A stretch of DNA of 64,000 bases from Isoetes taiwanensis (taxonomy: Eukaryota; Streptophyta; Lycopodiopsida; Isoetales; Isoetaceae), in NCBI GenBank assembly GCA_021234155.1, contig JAJEKV010000052.1, forward strand, positions 4,259,606 through 4,323,605, given 5' to 3'. The position numbers were made by a program, and so were the translations under genes. Shown here piece after piece: positions 33,216-44,053 of the stretch. The notes beneath the pieces are model-generated. The model searched no databases. It was given only the letters and a program-made list of their open reading frames with translations, and was not told where the DNA came from. Every line of letters begins with the position of its first letter. The first letter of the stretch is position 1.

Positions 33216-34935
33216 CAAAGATCTAGGGTTTTTCACAGGTGCAACACATCATTTCACTGGTTTCTATGGCTTATTTACAGGTGGTCATATCAGAGACAAT
33301 TAATAATATTTAACTAGTATCAGCCATGATCAGCGGCATAAAGGTTTATCTAGTTTAGTATGCTGACAGGTTGCTTCTGAAACCTTTATCCATTAAACTT
33401 GTCTATTATTCCATTTGATGCTGGCAATCTTTTTATTATTAGGAAGATGTCGATTTTAAAACTTACCGTTTTAGTTACTGATTATTGGTTTATTTCTCAA
33501 ACTTTTAAGGAAACGGATAAAAACATGGTTTGTCTTCGCTTACCTGCTAGCTGCTTCATGCTTACCCTTTTTTAGGCTAACGTATGATTGATTTGGCTGC
33601 AGGTAACACGTCAAACCTACCTTAATTTTGTTTGGGCTTTGCAAAATGGTGGAGTAGTTCGACCGAGAGGAGGAGACCCGACATTCAAATTTTTGGAAAC
33701 TCTTCACGCCTTTTTCATGTTCTTTCTTTTGTTGATACTCTATACTATATTTTCAACTTAGTTCAAGTGTAGTACTCTGAATTTTTGTAGCAAATACCTT
33801 AAAGTTACGCTGCTCCAGATTTTTCTACACGGCCATAAGATAGTAATCTTGAAGGATACATTTATGATAGTAATATTTACGTATTACGGCTTTGTAATAC
33901 CAAGACAGTTCAAAAAATAAAAAAGAAAAAAAATTTTTGAAAACATGATCTCGGATCTATTTATGATAATGGTTTCCTTTTCTAGCAGTTGTGCTTAGGA
34001 ATAGGTCCTGATTTCATACACATCCGCATTGGATAACCTCTCATTAAATAGAAGCGGATTTAAGTACATTATATTTTTGCTTCACGTTTCTTACAATAAT
34101 CCCATATTTACGGTATAAGTTCGAATTAACCTATGGTTTAATAAAATATGCACTGGTCTTGATCTGATCTTGCTTTTACCATAGTTCAGTCATGATTAAG
34201 CCTGCCACACAATCCTGAGTCAAGAGGATACTTACATTTCATAAGAATGAAGGCTAGAAATTATCTACCGCTGATAAACAGAACCTGAAGACTAGTAGTT
34301 TGGGGTTTGATTGATTCAGCTTTCGACTTTGTAAGGCTCCAAAAGAGTTTTAACTAACAGCTAATTTTTTTCCACTTTGGAAAACTTAATAAACAGGATA
34401 TTGCAACTGCACAAAGGAAACTAGTTCTTTGAGGCTTGATTTCTCAGCTTCCTTGTTCTTGGGACCTTTATTGGTTGTATGTATATCTCTAAGTCTCTGC
34501 AAATTTTGTATGGTCATTGCTTGGTTCAGCTCCCTACTTTACACATCATTCGATGTACCTTAACTATGCTATACATAGGTTTTGTTTGCCTCTGTATCAA
34601 CATATGTGTGTGCCAGATGAAGGGTGTGGGCCTGGTTTAAACCAGGACAGACAAATTCTCAATTTCTAACTAGGTTTAGTTCTTGAAGTATAGTATTTGC
34701 TAGATTAGACCCTAGCAAGTATTTTGTAAAATTTTTATGAAGCTTCTGTTTTTCCGTTCGAGGACGGATAACCCATGCTCCTGGCTTTACTATTACTGTT
34801 ATTGCTCTTGATTATGAACATGACACTCATAATTAAAATACCTAGATGTGGTGAATAATACTAATTTGTGGGATCATGTTAGTCCTGATCAACATGATTG
34901 GATATGGGGCCAAATACTTGACCCTCGTCCAGTTA

Positions 34936-35061
34936 TGTTTGTTTAGCTACGTGTTCCCTACTTTAATAACAGGTTGTCTAGAACCTAGCATGCCTGGATG
35001 TTTGTTTAGCTACGTGTTCCCTACTTTAATAACAGGTTGTCTAGAACCTAACATGCCTGGA
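34936..35061 (+). repeat. 63-bp tandem duplication
   Basis: TGTTTGTTTAGCTACGTGTT...ATGCCTGGA occurs at 34936-34998 and 34999-35061 with one base difference. The 63-bp length would keep a reading frame. It lies just before the first large ORF of the RT element. Confidence 0.88.
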
Positions 35062-35204
35062 CAAATAATATCATGATAAATATTTATTTATGTATGTTTA
35101 CTTGACTTTCCTTCATGGCAAACTTCATAAAGATTTTTGATCTTTTGAGATAAACGGTAGAGTTGCAATCCCTTTTGACTGACTGTATCCTTTATCATAC
35201 TGCA

Positions 35205-36056
35205 GACTTATGCATACTCTCAGGAGCAGGGTCATAATGTGATGGACAATCCCTGGATTCCGAAATCGGGAAGTTGGGTTTTGAAATACTTTGAAATGCC
35301 AAGTCCCAAATAGAGCAAAGGTCTGGCACAATTATATGTTGTCTCAATGACGAGCTCATGTTCAAGAAAATTATTGAACTAGAACCTAAAATCACAGACA
35401 TGACTTTCAAAGCAGTGGCTTTTCTTGGATTCAATGATTGGCTTGAGGTGCTTACACTCAAGATGAAAAATCATCCAGTAAATTACACTAAAATCATAGA
35501 AGATGTGTATGAAAAAATGACACTCAAAATTTGTGTCAGGTCTGACATGGACATTAATTTTGAAAGAATATTTCCTAAGACTGAGGAATGGATGAAAACA
35601 TGTTACAAAGTGAAGGAGGAGGAAGCTGAAGAGATAAAGAGGCCGAAAACAACCCCTCCCAGAGCACCTTCTGTTAAAAAAGGCCCGACTTTTGGCAACA
35701 GCATATTTAACAGCAGGGCCATGGGTTTTGATGAGCCTGTTGCTCCTGGTCTACCTAGGAGTCCACCTATGGAGCAACGTCCTACCAGTGTCACAGAAGA
35801 CATTGAACAAAAAGAGGGAAGGCCTATTAGATTGGATCTAGGTAATACTGTTTATTTTCCAATGCTGTCACACAGCGCTGTTGAATCACTGGCTCAGGAA
35901 TATGATCAAGTCCTGTGGCAAAGCGGCAATTTGGGCACACTTGCTCCTATGTCAGTTACATCTTGGAAATTCCTCTCTGATATCGATGACAATAAACTTG
36001 AGAACTTCCATAAGATCATTGATAGAGCTGAATACTGTTTAGAAAAACAAGGTTGA
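35205..36056 (+). pseudogene. RT-element ORF 1a: unrecognised protein
   Basis: An acceptor-like ATCATACTGCAG (35193-35204) precedes an open stretch (YSQEQGHNVMDNPWIPKSG), a frame change near 35310, then a 232-codon frame 35358-36056. That frame has an N-terminal helical region (FKKIIELEPKITDMTF, GFNDWLEVLTLKMK), a basic Pro-rich linker (IKRPKTTPPRAPSVKKG, about residues 92-108) and a C-terminal region with EYDQVLWQSGNLG. No known domain. The position 5' of the RT is that of an accessory ORF1 protein. It is interrupted and probably inactive as read. Confidence 0.5.
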
Positions 36057-36852
36057 GAGATGTTCCGTTTGATATGCAAACGCTCGAGAAGGAATGCCCC
36101 GTCCGCTTTGGGATGTACATCAATCAAGAATCATATGGCAGCTATGGCGATCTACAAAAAGAATACAACTTAAGAAAGATTTGGAGGAGTTTCGCCTGCA
36201 CTTTAAATGTGCTTGTGATACACGTGAGGAATAACACCGCAGAGAAAACATTACTTGGTTCGACCAAGGAATTTGGTACATCCTTAATAATTTGGGAACA
36301 GTCTACCCCAATATGGACTGTAAAAAGGCTTTTATGACAGTGGTGAACTTACTTTCGAATGACCTACAAAAGTTTGCTAAGGCATACATCTCCTACATCA
36401 GATTTAGGTCTCTGGCTTATTATATGGCTATTGACATCAGCAAAGACCCTAATTGTGACATCAGAAAAAAGTATGGGGATACGTACTTGGTGATGGTAAC
36501 GGAAATGATGCTAAATCCTGATGGTTCTGCTACTAAGGAACCAACTGAGGCGCCATATCCTCCCCCAAGAAACAGTAGGAGGAGGGTTTCTAATACTGCT
36601 TCTTCTAGCAGCATGTGTATAAGCTTTCATCCTCCCAGGATGACTCGGATGGGGGATAACAGTCAGGGAAAGGCCAACTCGGCATCAAACACATCAGCTA
36701 GTACTTCAAGCACACCTGCTAGCACTTCAACTGATGGACATAAGAACATGGAACCTTCTCTTACGGAGGAGCTTTCGGTTACAAAAGCAAGATCCAATCC
36801 GGACAAAAGCTTGCACGAGGACATCAATGCATTTGATATCTCGGGTGTTTAA
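36057..36852 (+). pseudogene. RT-element ORF 1b: unrecognised protein with Ser/Thr-rich tail
   Basis: It continues after the stop at 36054-36056 in shifted frames: LEKECPVRFGMYINQESYG, then from about 36175 LEEFRLHFKCACDTREE, one stop (about 36230), then ITWFDQGIWYILNNLG and AKAYISYIRFRSLAYYMAID. The last 60 residues are Ser/Thr/Asn-rich low complexity (NTSASTSSTPASTSTDG), stop 36850-36852. It probably forms one protein with ORF 1a when frameshifts are allowed for. No family recognised. Confidence 0.45.
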
Positions 36853-37087
36853 AGGTTAGAGGTTCACTCCTTTTTACACTTCATGTTTCTATTTTTAACT
36901 TACTTTATGTATTCTGACATTAAAGTGTTTACATGCTAATAATACTCCTGGTCTAATTCTATTACTTATGAACATGACCTATCCTACCATGCCTTTAGTC
37001 TCGGCTGACCTTAGGACTTGAGAAAAGGTCCAACCTTTTTGCAAGAGAAGCCCATCTATTCTTTATTTTTTAGGTTTAAAATTCTTC

Positions 37088-39224
37088 TTGTTCTCTAAAA
37101 TAATAGATCCACAACAGGATCCGGACTCAGAAGAGGAACCCAGAAGAATTCTGGTGTGCGACCATAATAATAGAATATCTATTATGACTAATAAGAAGGA
37201 GAAGAAGCTAGTTCTACACCTCACCTATGTGTCCAAGCTTATGGATGCCATCAGATTTAGAGAAATCCTTGAGCATGCGGTACCTTTGTTCTGTGGAGAA
37301 AAAGGAGTAGAAGCCTTAGACAAAACAATGTTGGGTTGGAGATACCTACCTAAGCTGGTTCAGATGGTGTATAAACCATTCAGAATTTTTGTGGACAGAA
37401 GAACGCCCAAATGCCCCCGCAAAAGGCATAACTTCAAGAAATTCATTGACCCTAAGTACAAACATGTACTTACTACTAATCTGGGCATAATTGTGAATGG
37501 AAATCTCAGAAATCTCTTCAAGAAAGGCCTTAATCATGTGCCATACAGGAAACCAGACATGAATGATTGCATGAAAAACTGTATGGAAGGACCCAAAGCA
37601 ACTTTTTCTCCCTACATAGATTCAACATTGAGCCTATTGATGCACGCAGATTTCAGTTCATCCAGACAGCGGCCAGAGAACAGGCTTACGGTATGATGAA
37701 GTCTTTTCTTAATAGCACGGATGGCAAAATTAGACACTACATTCTAGAGGAAGACAAAAAGGCATTGGATGACCTAGAATGGATTAAGCAGAATCTATAT
37801 ATCGCAGGAATAGACAAAGCGGAACAATCCCAGCTTCATGTGCCCTTTCTTAGCAAAACAACTAGCCCCTCGAAAGACCGAATCACCCGCATTTTTTATC
37901 CAATAAAACTAACACCGAGGTTACGATTATGTTGCTACTAAAATTCAAGGCTTCTGGAAATTTGAAGAGGAAAGTCTTAAAGATCTTCCACTGCCTTACT
38001 TGTTATGCATCTATAAAGCGCATAAAAATAGCATGCGCTGGATAACAAATGCGCACAACTCCATTTTCTCAGAAATAGCTGAAATTGTGTCACATGGCCT
38101 GCTTGCCATTATTAAATTGTGGCCTGAAATATCAAGAGACGTATGTGCTGGAATTGATTTGTTCTGCAAAAAAGAGTTTAGCCCCAACTGGATGGTAAAC
38201 TCTATTTACGATGTTGTGCTTAATCTTCCTAGCAAAATCCATAGTGTGTTCGTGGCTGATATTAGTAAGTGCTATGAATCCATCCCCCTGGAAGGAGAGA
38301 ATGGCCTTTGTGAAATAATGGAAAAGATTATAAATTTAACTTTCCAGTTCCAAAAGAAAATTAACAAGAACTTAAAATTATGGTTCAAAAGGATAAGCAG
38401 CTTTAATGGAGGCTTTGCCACAAAATGGGACAGTAAAAGCAAACAGCTGACTGGTTGGAGGGAAATGACCTGCCAAAATTTCGTGGATATGAATATTTGG
38501 TTACTAAAGAACTATTTGGTTATGTAATGACGAAAAACACGAGGCAAACTCAAGCGGTATTCCCATGGGTTTTGCATGCTCTCCCAGTTGGTGCAATATG
38601 TATTTGGCGTGGTATGAAGTCAATTTCATACTCAGACTTGCCAAGGAAGGCCGTTATGTGGATATTGTTAGATTCAAGCACTCTTTCAGATATATGGACG
38701 ACCTTCTGCTTATTAATTGCGGCAATCCTAGAGAGTTCTTTGACAAAGACAATGATATTTGGCTCTACAATCTCAACTTTATTGAGATAAAGGAAGAGAC
38801 TAAAGACTTCATAGGATATAATGAATGCAACAAAATAGGAATTTCAGCTAGTTTTCTGAATATGCACCTCAAAATTCTGAACGTCTCATCGGGAAGTTAT
38901 TGTACATTCAAGTATGACAAAAGGGACGCTCTGCCTTTGAAAGCAAAAAAATTCATCATGGCAGATAGCTGCAGACCGTATTTTCAGGCCAGCAAAGTCA
39001 TTTGCTCCCAAGTAATGCCTTGCCTGTACGTCAACAGTAATTGTGTCAGTGCAGCCAGGGACCTAAAAAACATCATCTCCCAGTTTACTGAAAATGGATT
39101 TGATGAGAAAACAATTAGGGGAAACGTTTGTAAGATTCTGAATCAAAACTTTCCTGGATTAACGTACGATTGCAAGGACGTTATCAAACATCTATTTCAC
39201 AGGTACTTTACTTTCATAATGTAA
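37088..39224 (+). pseudogene. Reverse transcriptase, Penelope-like-type motif pattern, frameshifted
   Basis: Successive frames carry one continuous protein: an N-terminal region (37088-37620), EPIDARRFQFIQ (about 37625-37660), LPYLLCIYKAHKN (about 37988-38030), motif A ADISKCYESIP (38255-38287), motif B GIPMGFACSPSWCNMYL (38556-38606), motif C RYMDDLLLIN (YMDD at 38691-38702), then ASFLNMHLKI and YDKRDALPLK. Frame changes fall near 37620, 37915, 38455 and 38555. The K-x-H-K block, SPSW in motif B, and the MHL...YDKRD block after YMDD match RTs of the Penelope-like group as I know them. The catalytic aspartates (motif A D, YMDD) are intact. The C-terminus ends at 39224 without a recognisable endonuclease. 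Confidence 0.72.
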
Positions 39225-39308
39225 ATACATTATATTTTGTTCCATTAGTCTTAACAATTTGACCTGATGGCTTTTATATTCATATTATGTATTAAATATT
39301 GATTACTA

Positions 39309-39351
39309 GCTGAGTAGGGTCCTAGCAGCATTGCTGGGCACCTTACTCAGC
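39309..39351. repeat. 43-bp near-perfect palindrome after the RT
   Basis: The outer stem GCTGAGTA...TACTCAGC (39309-39316 / 39344-39351) is perfect; the inner CCTAGCAGCATTGCTGGG pairs with one mismatch. The inner part resembles the GC hairpins at 11076 and 24384, including the following CACC-TTACT. It may be an RNA terminus structure of the retroelement or a remnant of a Helitron-like end. Confidence 0.7.
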
Positions 39352-40215
39352 CTAGCATTTGCTCATAAAATCTGGACCCTCCTCGCTAGCGGTAGGAGGA
39401 AGGGTTTATTTTTGAAGGGTCGGCTTCACGCACTCCCTCATACAGGTGAGTTTTTAGACCATATGATCAGTCTGTTTCTATACATGAGAGAAGCAGTTAA
39501 ACTGATTAAAGATAAGTTGCCCCAGTAAACAATAACATTAGAGTTTGATTGTAACTTTTTATAGGGCCCCATCAATTAGACTAAACTTTGAAGAACAAGT
39601 TTGGGAAGCCCTTGTAGTGTACGTATTTATACACATTTAATCTGTCCTCAGCTTGGCCTGTTACTAACATTCATACTAAAAATGTTTGAATACAAACTTT
39701 GGCCTTTCTTGTGAATTATAAAATCCCCCAGTTAGACGTATTGTGCTTAAAGGCACTGGAAGAAATATAGAAAACTAAGGGAGGTCTACCTTTAAACTGT
39801 GTGCTAGCTATCACCATTAACTGATCTTTTGTTGCTTTGATATCTCTTACATTTTTGGCCAAATCTGACAATGGTCAAATACTAGGGAATATATGATAGT
39901 GGAGCAAATACACCTTGAACATTTGACGATTGCCTTTTTTGAGGCATTTAATGAATAAGAGTTTACCTATGAAATTCTATGACCATTCGTAATTATTATT
40001 TTTAGTATTACTCTCTCTTAGATTTAGGAGACAGTAAATCTCTGACCATAGTACACCAGACTTAATTGGGTCCGGTAAAAACTCAGAAAGATAAAGTTTA
40101 GAGCGGGAGGATCTTTTGCATGAGATCTACTTAAACATCTCAATAGGAATTCTGCTCTAAAAAACCAACAAACTTTGTACACTGGTGTCTGTTTTTTCGG
40201 ATCATCCTACCTTGT

Positions 40216-40509
40216 ATGATTATGGCACCAAAGCGTGGACCTGGACGCCCTCCCGGATCGAAAAATATAAGAGGAAGAGGCAATCCTTTTGGGCCAAGAA
40301 GAACGTCTCCACCTGGCCAAACTAGGAATGCACAGGCTGCCAATATTTTCAAAAGATGTTTGATGCGTAATGCTACAACAAGAAATGCTGGCTTTGAGAA
40401 TACAGAACCGGTCTACAACAATCCGGCTGTGATTGACTTGGAAACAAATCAGGAGGCTGCGACTGAACCTGGAGGCGATCTAAATGAGGTCTTCTTTCAT
40501 TTGCTTTAA
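40216..40509 (+). CDS. AT-hook protein of the RT element, 97 residues
   Basis: MIMAPKRGPGRPPGSKN contains a canonical AT-hook (RGPGRPPGS; residues about 6-15), followed by RGRGNPFGPRR, a second basic patch, then a neutral/acidic tail (VIDLETNQEAATEPGGDLNEV). AT-hooks bind the minor groove of AT-rich DNA (established knowledge); a role in element chromatin targeting is inference. An alternative start is Met3 at 40222. The copy in repeat A is truncated. Confidence 0.6.
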   Translation: MIMAPKRGPGRPPGSKNIRGRGNPFGPRRTSPPGQTRNAQAANIFKRCLMRNATTRNAGFENTEPVYNNPAVIDLETNQEAATEPGGDLNEVFFHLL

Positions 40510-40568
40510 CTTGAGATTCAAATGGGCCTTCTGTGTAAACGCTTGGTAGACTTTTAGCCAGACATAAA

Positions 40569-40823
40569 ATGGGTTCTAAGGGAATTCATACAGCTTTAGA
40601 AAGTCTATTTAACCCAACAATCTCTGGCTCTCTGGCTGATAATGATTATCTAAGTATCCCAAGGAAAGGTTCGGATGCTAAGGAGGAGACTAGAGCATTC
40701 AGAAATATGCCCTTTACCACCTTCTACTTACTGTTATTGTTGCTGGAATTGCATGTAAACTCCCATACTAATCTACCATTTCGGATTTATCATTTTTGGA
40801 GAATAGAACAGAACAGCATCTAG
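40569..40823 (+). CDS. Unrecognised 84-residue ORF, repeat B
   Basis: Counterpart of 32970-33215; starts MGSKGIHTALESLFNPT and ends WRIEQNSI. It lies 60 bp after the AT-hook ORF. The Leu-rich segment (about residues 51-62) could span a membrane. No known domain. Confidence 0.4.
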   Translation: MGSKGIHTALESLFNPTISGSLADNDYLSIPRKGSDAKEETRAFRNMPFTTFYLLLLLLELHVNSHTNLPFRIYHFWRIEQNSI

Positions 40824-42331
40824 GGGTTTTTCACAGGTGCAACACATCATTTCCGCTGGTTTCTATGGCTTATTTACAGGTGGTCATATCAGAGACAATT
40901 AATAATATTTAACTAGTATCAGCCATGATCAGCATAAAGGTTTATCTAGTTTAGTATGCTGACAGGTTGCTTCTGAAACCTTTATCCATTAAACTTGTCT
41001 ATTATTCCATTTGATGCTGGCAATCTTTTTATTATTAGGAAGATGTCGATTTTAAAACTTACCGTTTTAGTTACTGATTATTGGTTTATTTCTCAAACTT
41101 TTAAGGAAACGGATAAAAACATGGTTTGTCTTCGCTTACCTGCTAGCTGCTTCATGCTTACCCCTTTTTTAGGCTAACGTATGATTGATTTGGCTGCAGG
41201 TAACACGTCAAACCTACCTTAATTTTGTTTGGGCTTTGCAAAATGGTGGAGTAGTTCGGGACTGGAGGAGCTGACCTGACATTCAGCCCTTGGAAACTCT
41301 TCACGCCTTTTTCATGTTCTTTCTTTTGTTGATACTCTATACTATATTTTCAACTTAGTTCAAGTGTAGTACTCTGAATTTTTGTAGCAAATACCTTAAA
41401 GTTACGCTGCTCCAGATTTTTCTACACGGCCATAAGATAGTAATCTTGAAGGATACATTTATGATAGTAATATTTACGTATTACGGCTTTGTAATACCAA
41501 GACAGTTCAAAAAATAAAAAAGAAAAAACATTTTTGAAAACATGATCTCGGATCTATTTATGATAATGGTTTCCTTTTCTAGCAGTTGTGCTTAGGAATA
41601 GGTCCTGATTTCATACACATCCGCATTGGATAACCTCTGTTAAATAGAAGCAGGATTTAAGTACATTATATTTTGCTTCACGTTTCTTACAATAATCCCA
41701 TATTTCTGGTATAAGTTCTGGAATTAACCTATGGTTTAATAAAATATGCACTGGTCTTGATCTGATCTTGCTTTTACCATAGTTCAGTCATGATTAAGCC
41801 TGCCACACAATCCTGAGTCAAGAGGATACTTACATTTCATAAGAATGAAGGCTAGAAATTATCTACACGATAAAATGTAACACAAGACTAGTAGTTTGGG
41901 GTTTGATTGATTCAGCTTTCGACTTTGTAAGGCTCCAAAAGAGTTTTAACTAACAGCTAATTTTTTTCCACTTTGGAAAACTTAATAAACAGGATATTGC
42001 AACTGCACAAAGGAAACTAGTTCTTTGAGGCTTGATTTCTCAGCTTCCTTGTTCTTGGGACCTTTATTGGTTGTATGTATATCTCTAAGTCTCTGCAAAT
42101 TTTGTATGGTCATTGCTTGGTTCAGCTCCCTACTTTACACATCATTCGATGTACCTTAACTATGCTATAATGTAGGTTTTGTTTGCCTCTCAGATCACAT
42201 ATGTGTGTGCGGATGAAGGGTGTGGGCCTGGTTTAAACCAGGACAGACAAATTCTCAATTTCTAACTAGGTTTAGTTCTTGAAGTATAGTATTTGCTAGA
42301 TTAGACCCTAGCAAGTATTTTGTAAAATTTT

Positions 42332-42809
42332 TTTTAGTATAATAACCAACACATAACTACCATTGACATTAATAAATATAACCATTGGATCCAACACATT
42401 TAAATTAAAATCCCCCTTAAACCCCCTTTGATTTGGGTGCATATTCACATCGGGGTGACGTGAGGGCGTGAGAGCCCTCATAATTGTATTTTTGCACGCA
42501 TCTGAAATCAAATCAACACCATATAGTATTCCGGTTGAAATCTTATAGTATTTTGCGAATCCTATTATACAGTATAGCAAATCTTGTACTTGCATACCCC
42601 ACAAATGAGGAACTTTACGTACGGTGTAGATTAAGGAATAAGGGGCGAATATGCCAATCCGACAGCTCTCGATGCCCGGAGTCACCCCCCGTGTGAATAT
42701 GCACCCAAATCAAAGGGGGTTTAAGGGGGATTTTAATTTAAATGTGTTGGATCCAATGGTTATATTTATTAATGTCAATGGTAGTTATGTGTTGGTTATT
42801 ATACTAAAA
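42332..42809. repeat. MITE family A, complete copy (478 bp, ~130-bp inverted arms)
   Basis: The left arm 42332-42460 (TTTTAGTATAATAACC ...) is matched by the right arm 42677-42809 (... GGTTATTATACTAAAA). The central part contains GAGAGCCCTCATAATTG and a TGCATACCCCACAAATGAGG stretch also present in the 13.5-kb copy. It begins at the right end of repeat B, so it either inserted there or formed the recombination site. Confidence 0.85.
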
Positions 42810-44053
42810 CTTAATGATACAACTTTATAAGTCATTGTGCATGCCGTAACTCTATGTGTCATCATTGAGCATAAATAAATACTATTGTAGATATAAAAAG
42901 ATACATTGAACTAATTCAGATTTTGCTCAATAAATCACTTAGGGTTGGTATTCGACTACGACATTAAGACATAGACTTTAATAAAACATCCAAATGATTT
43001 TGCCATATCATAAATTCGTCATTTTTGTGTATAACAGTCGTGTGGAAGTTAAAATAAAATACCAATGTGGTGTTGCTCAAGGCCTTTAAGGACAACAAAT
43101 ATTGGCTGGCTCTAAATAGAATGATAAAAATGCCCCTTGCTAAGATGTCGCCGTGTGGATCTCAATTTGTTTGTTCATTTCCTTTCTCTTTATGGACGAT
43201 AAAAACTCTGTTCTTTTTCTTTCTTGTTCTATGTATCCTACGTGGCTTTATTATGTTTCTAGGGTGGAATCATTCCCCTAAATTCTTGAGCTGGAAAAGA
43301 GAACAAATAATTTTTCAAAGCTGTAGCACAAATTTAATGTCTTATACTTAATGTCTTATATACATTCTGGTAGCTGCAACTTCTTTTTCAAGCATGTCTA
43401 TTTTACATTCCAAATTCAAAACATGCCACATTCTATTCTAAGTATATGTCAATGTAAATCCATAGAATGTGATAAGTTTGCGTGGTAACGGCTTGAGATT
43501 GTTGCCTATATGCTCTTATAGATTGGCATATATGAAATAATAAAAGATGCGTGTTTATTTCTGTATTGTTCAATTCTGGATTTACAGGTGTTGCATCAAG
43601 CACTTGCAGTACTTTCCAGAAGTTTGAAATTGGTGCACTAAATAATCATTAGAAGCTTGCATAATCAAATATATAACTTTTTAAGACGGCACAAACGCAA
43701 CATGAAGTCCATCCATGATAGAAGATTTTCTATTTGCTGTAAGCAAAGCAGGCAGTGCCTTAGTTAAATTGTGTTAGTTTGGCTTGTAATTCTGTGCCTT
43801 AGTTGAATTGTGTTAGTTTGGTTTGTAATTCTATGATGGAAATCTGGGAACGAAGGGTTCACATTAGTGGTTTTATGATAGAAACATGGGACTGAAGCTC
43901 AAGGTGTCAAAGTTAGTGATCGGACCAGTCTGTTTTGAAGAGGGCACTTCCTCAGACATTATGGTCATGCTGAGAGACTAATCTTAGTTTTTACTTTAGC
44001 GCTTACTCTGCTAAAGAGAAGTAGCAGGGCGATGATTCTCTAAATCTTTTATG
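42810..44053. other. Non-coding stretch
   Basis: AT-rich DNA without a recognised gene; a short duplication of TGTGTTAGTTTGGCTTGTAATTCT occurs near 43770-43835. Confidence 0.4.

Larger units (their letters stand above)
31836..34736 (+). repeat. 2.9-kb direct repeat A of the RT element
   Basis: It starts CCCTCATACAGGTGAG and ends at TTTTGTAAAATTTTT, after which it continues as TATGAAGCTTC into the internal region. The first 8 bases (CCCTCATA) are also present in the MITE it interrupts, so the junction carries microhomology. It contains a truncated AT-hook ORF (32616-32723) and the 81-codon ORF (32970-33215). Differences from repeat B are concentrated in short clusters. Confidence 0.92.
31836..42333 (+). 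mobile_element. Penelope-like-type retroelement as a partial tandem dimer (2.9-kb direct repeats flanking RT unit)
   Basis: Repeat A 31836-34736 and repeat B 39435-42333 are near-identical over ~2.9 kb, offset by 7599 bp. Between them lie two unrecognised coding regions, a reverse transcriptase (37088-39224) and a 43-bp palindrome (39309-39351). Penelope-like elements often occur as partial tandem copies, which makes pseudo-LTRs (established knowledge). No TG...CA ends, primer-binding site or polypurine tract were seen, arguing against an ordinary LTR element. No GIY-YIG endonuclease or hammerhead ribozyme was recognised by eye. The RT frame is interrupted by several frameshifts. Assignment to the Penelope-like group rests on motif pattern only. 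Confidence 0.6.
39435..42333 (+). repeat. 2.9-kb direct repeat B of the RT element
   Basis: Second copy, starting CCCTCATACAGGTGAG about 210 bp after the RT stop and ending TTTTGTAAAATTTTT where a complete MITE (42332-42809) begins. It carries the full-length AT-hook ORF and the small Leu-rich ORF. Confidence 0.92.

Noticed and set aside
31836-34736. Hammerhead ribozyme in the pseudo-LTR
   Set aside because: I looked for CTGANGA with a downstream GAAAC and supporting stems and found no convincing set by eye; a structure-aware search is needed to exclude it.
31836-42333. Reading the 2.9-kb direct repeats as ordinary LTRs
   Set aside because: They lack TG...CA ends, no primer-binding site follows repeat A, no polypurine tract precedes repeat B, and the RT motifs are not those of copia, gypsy or caulimovirid enzymes.
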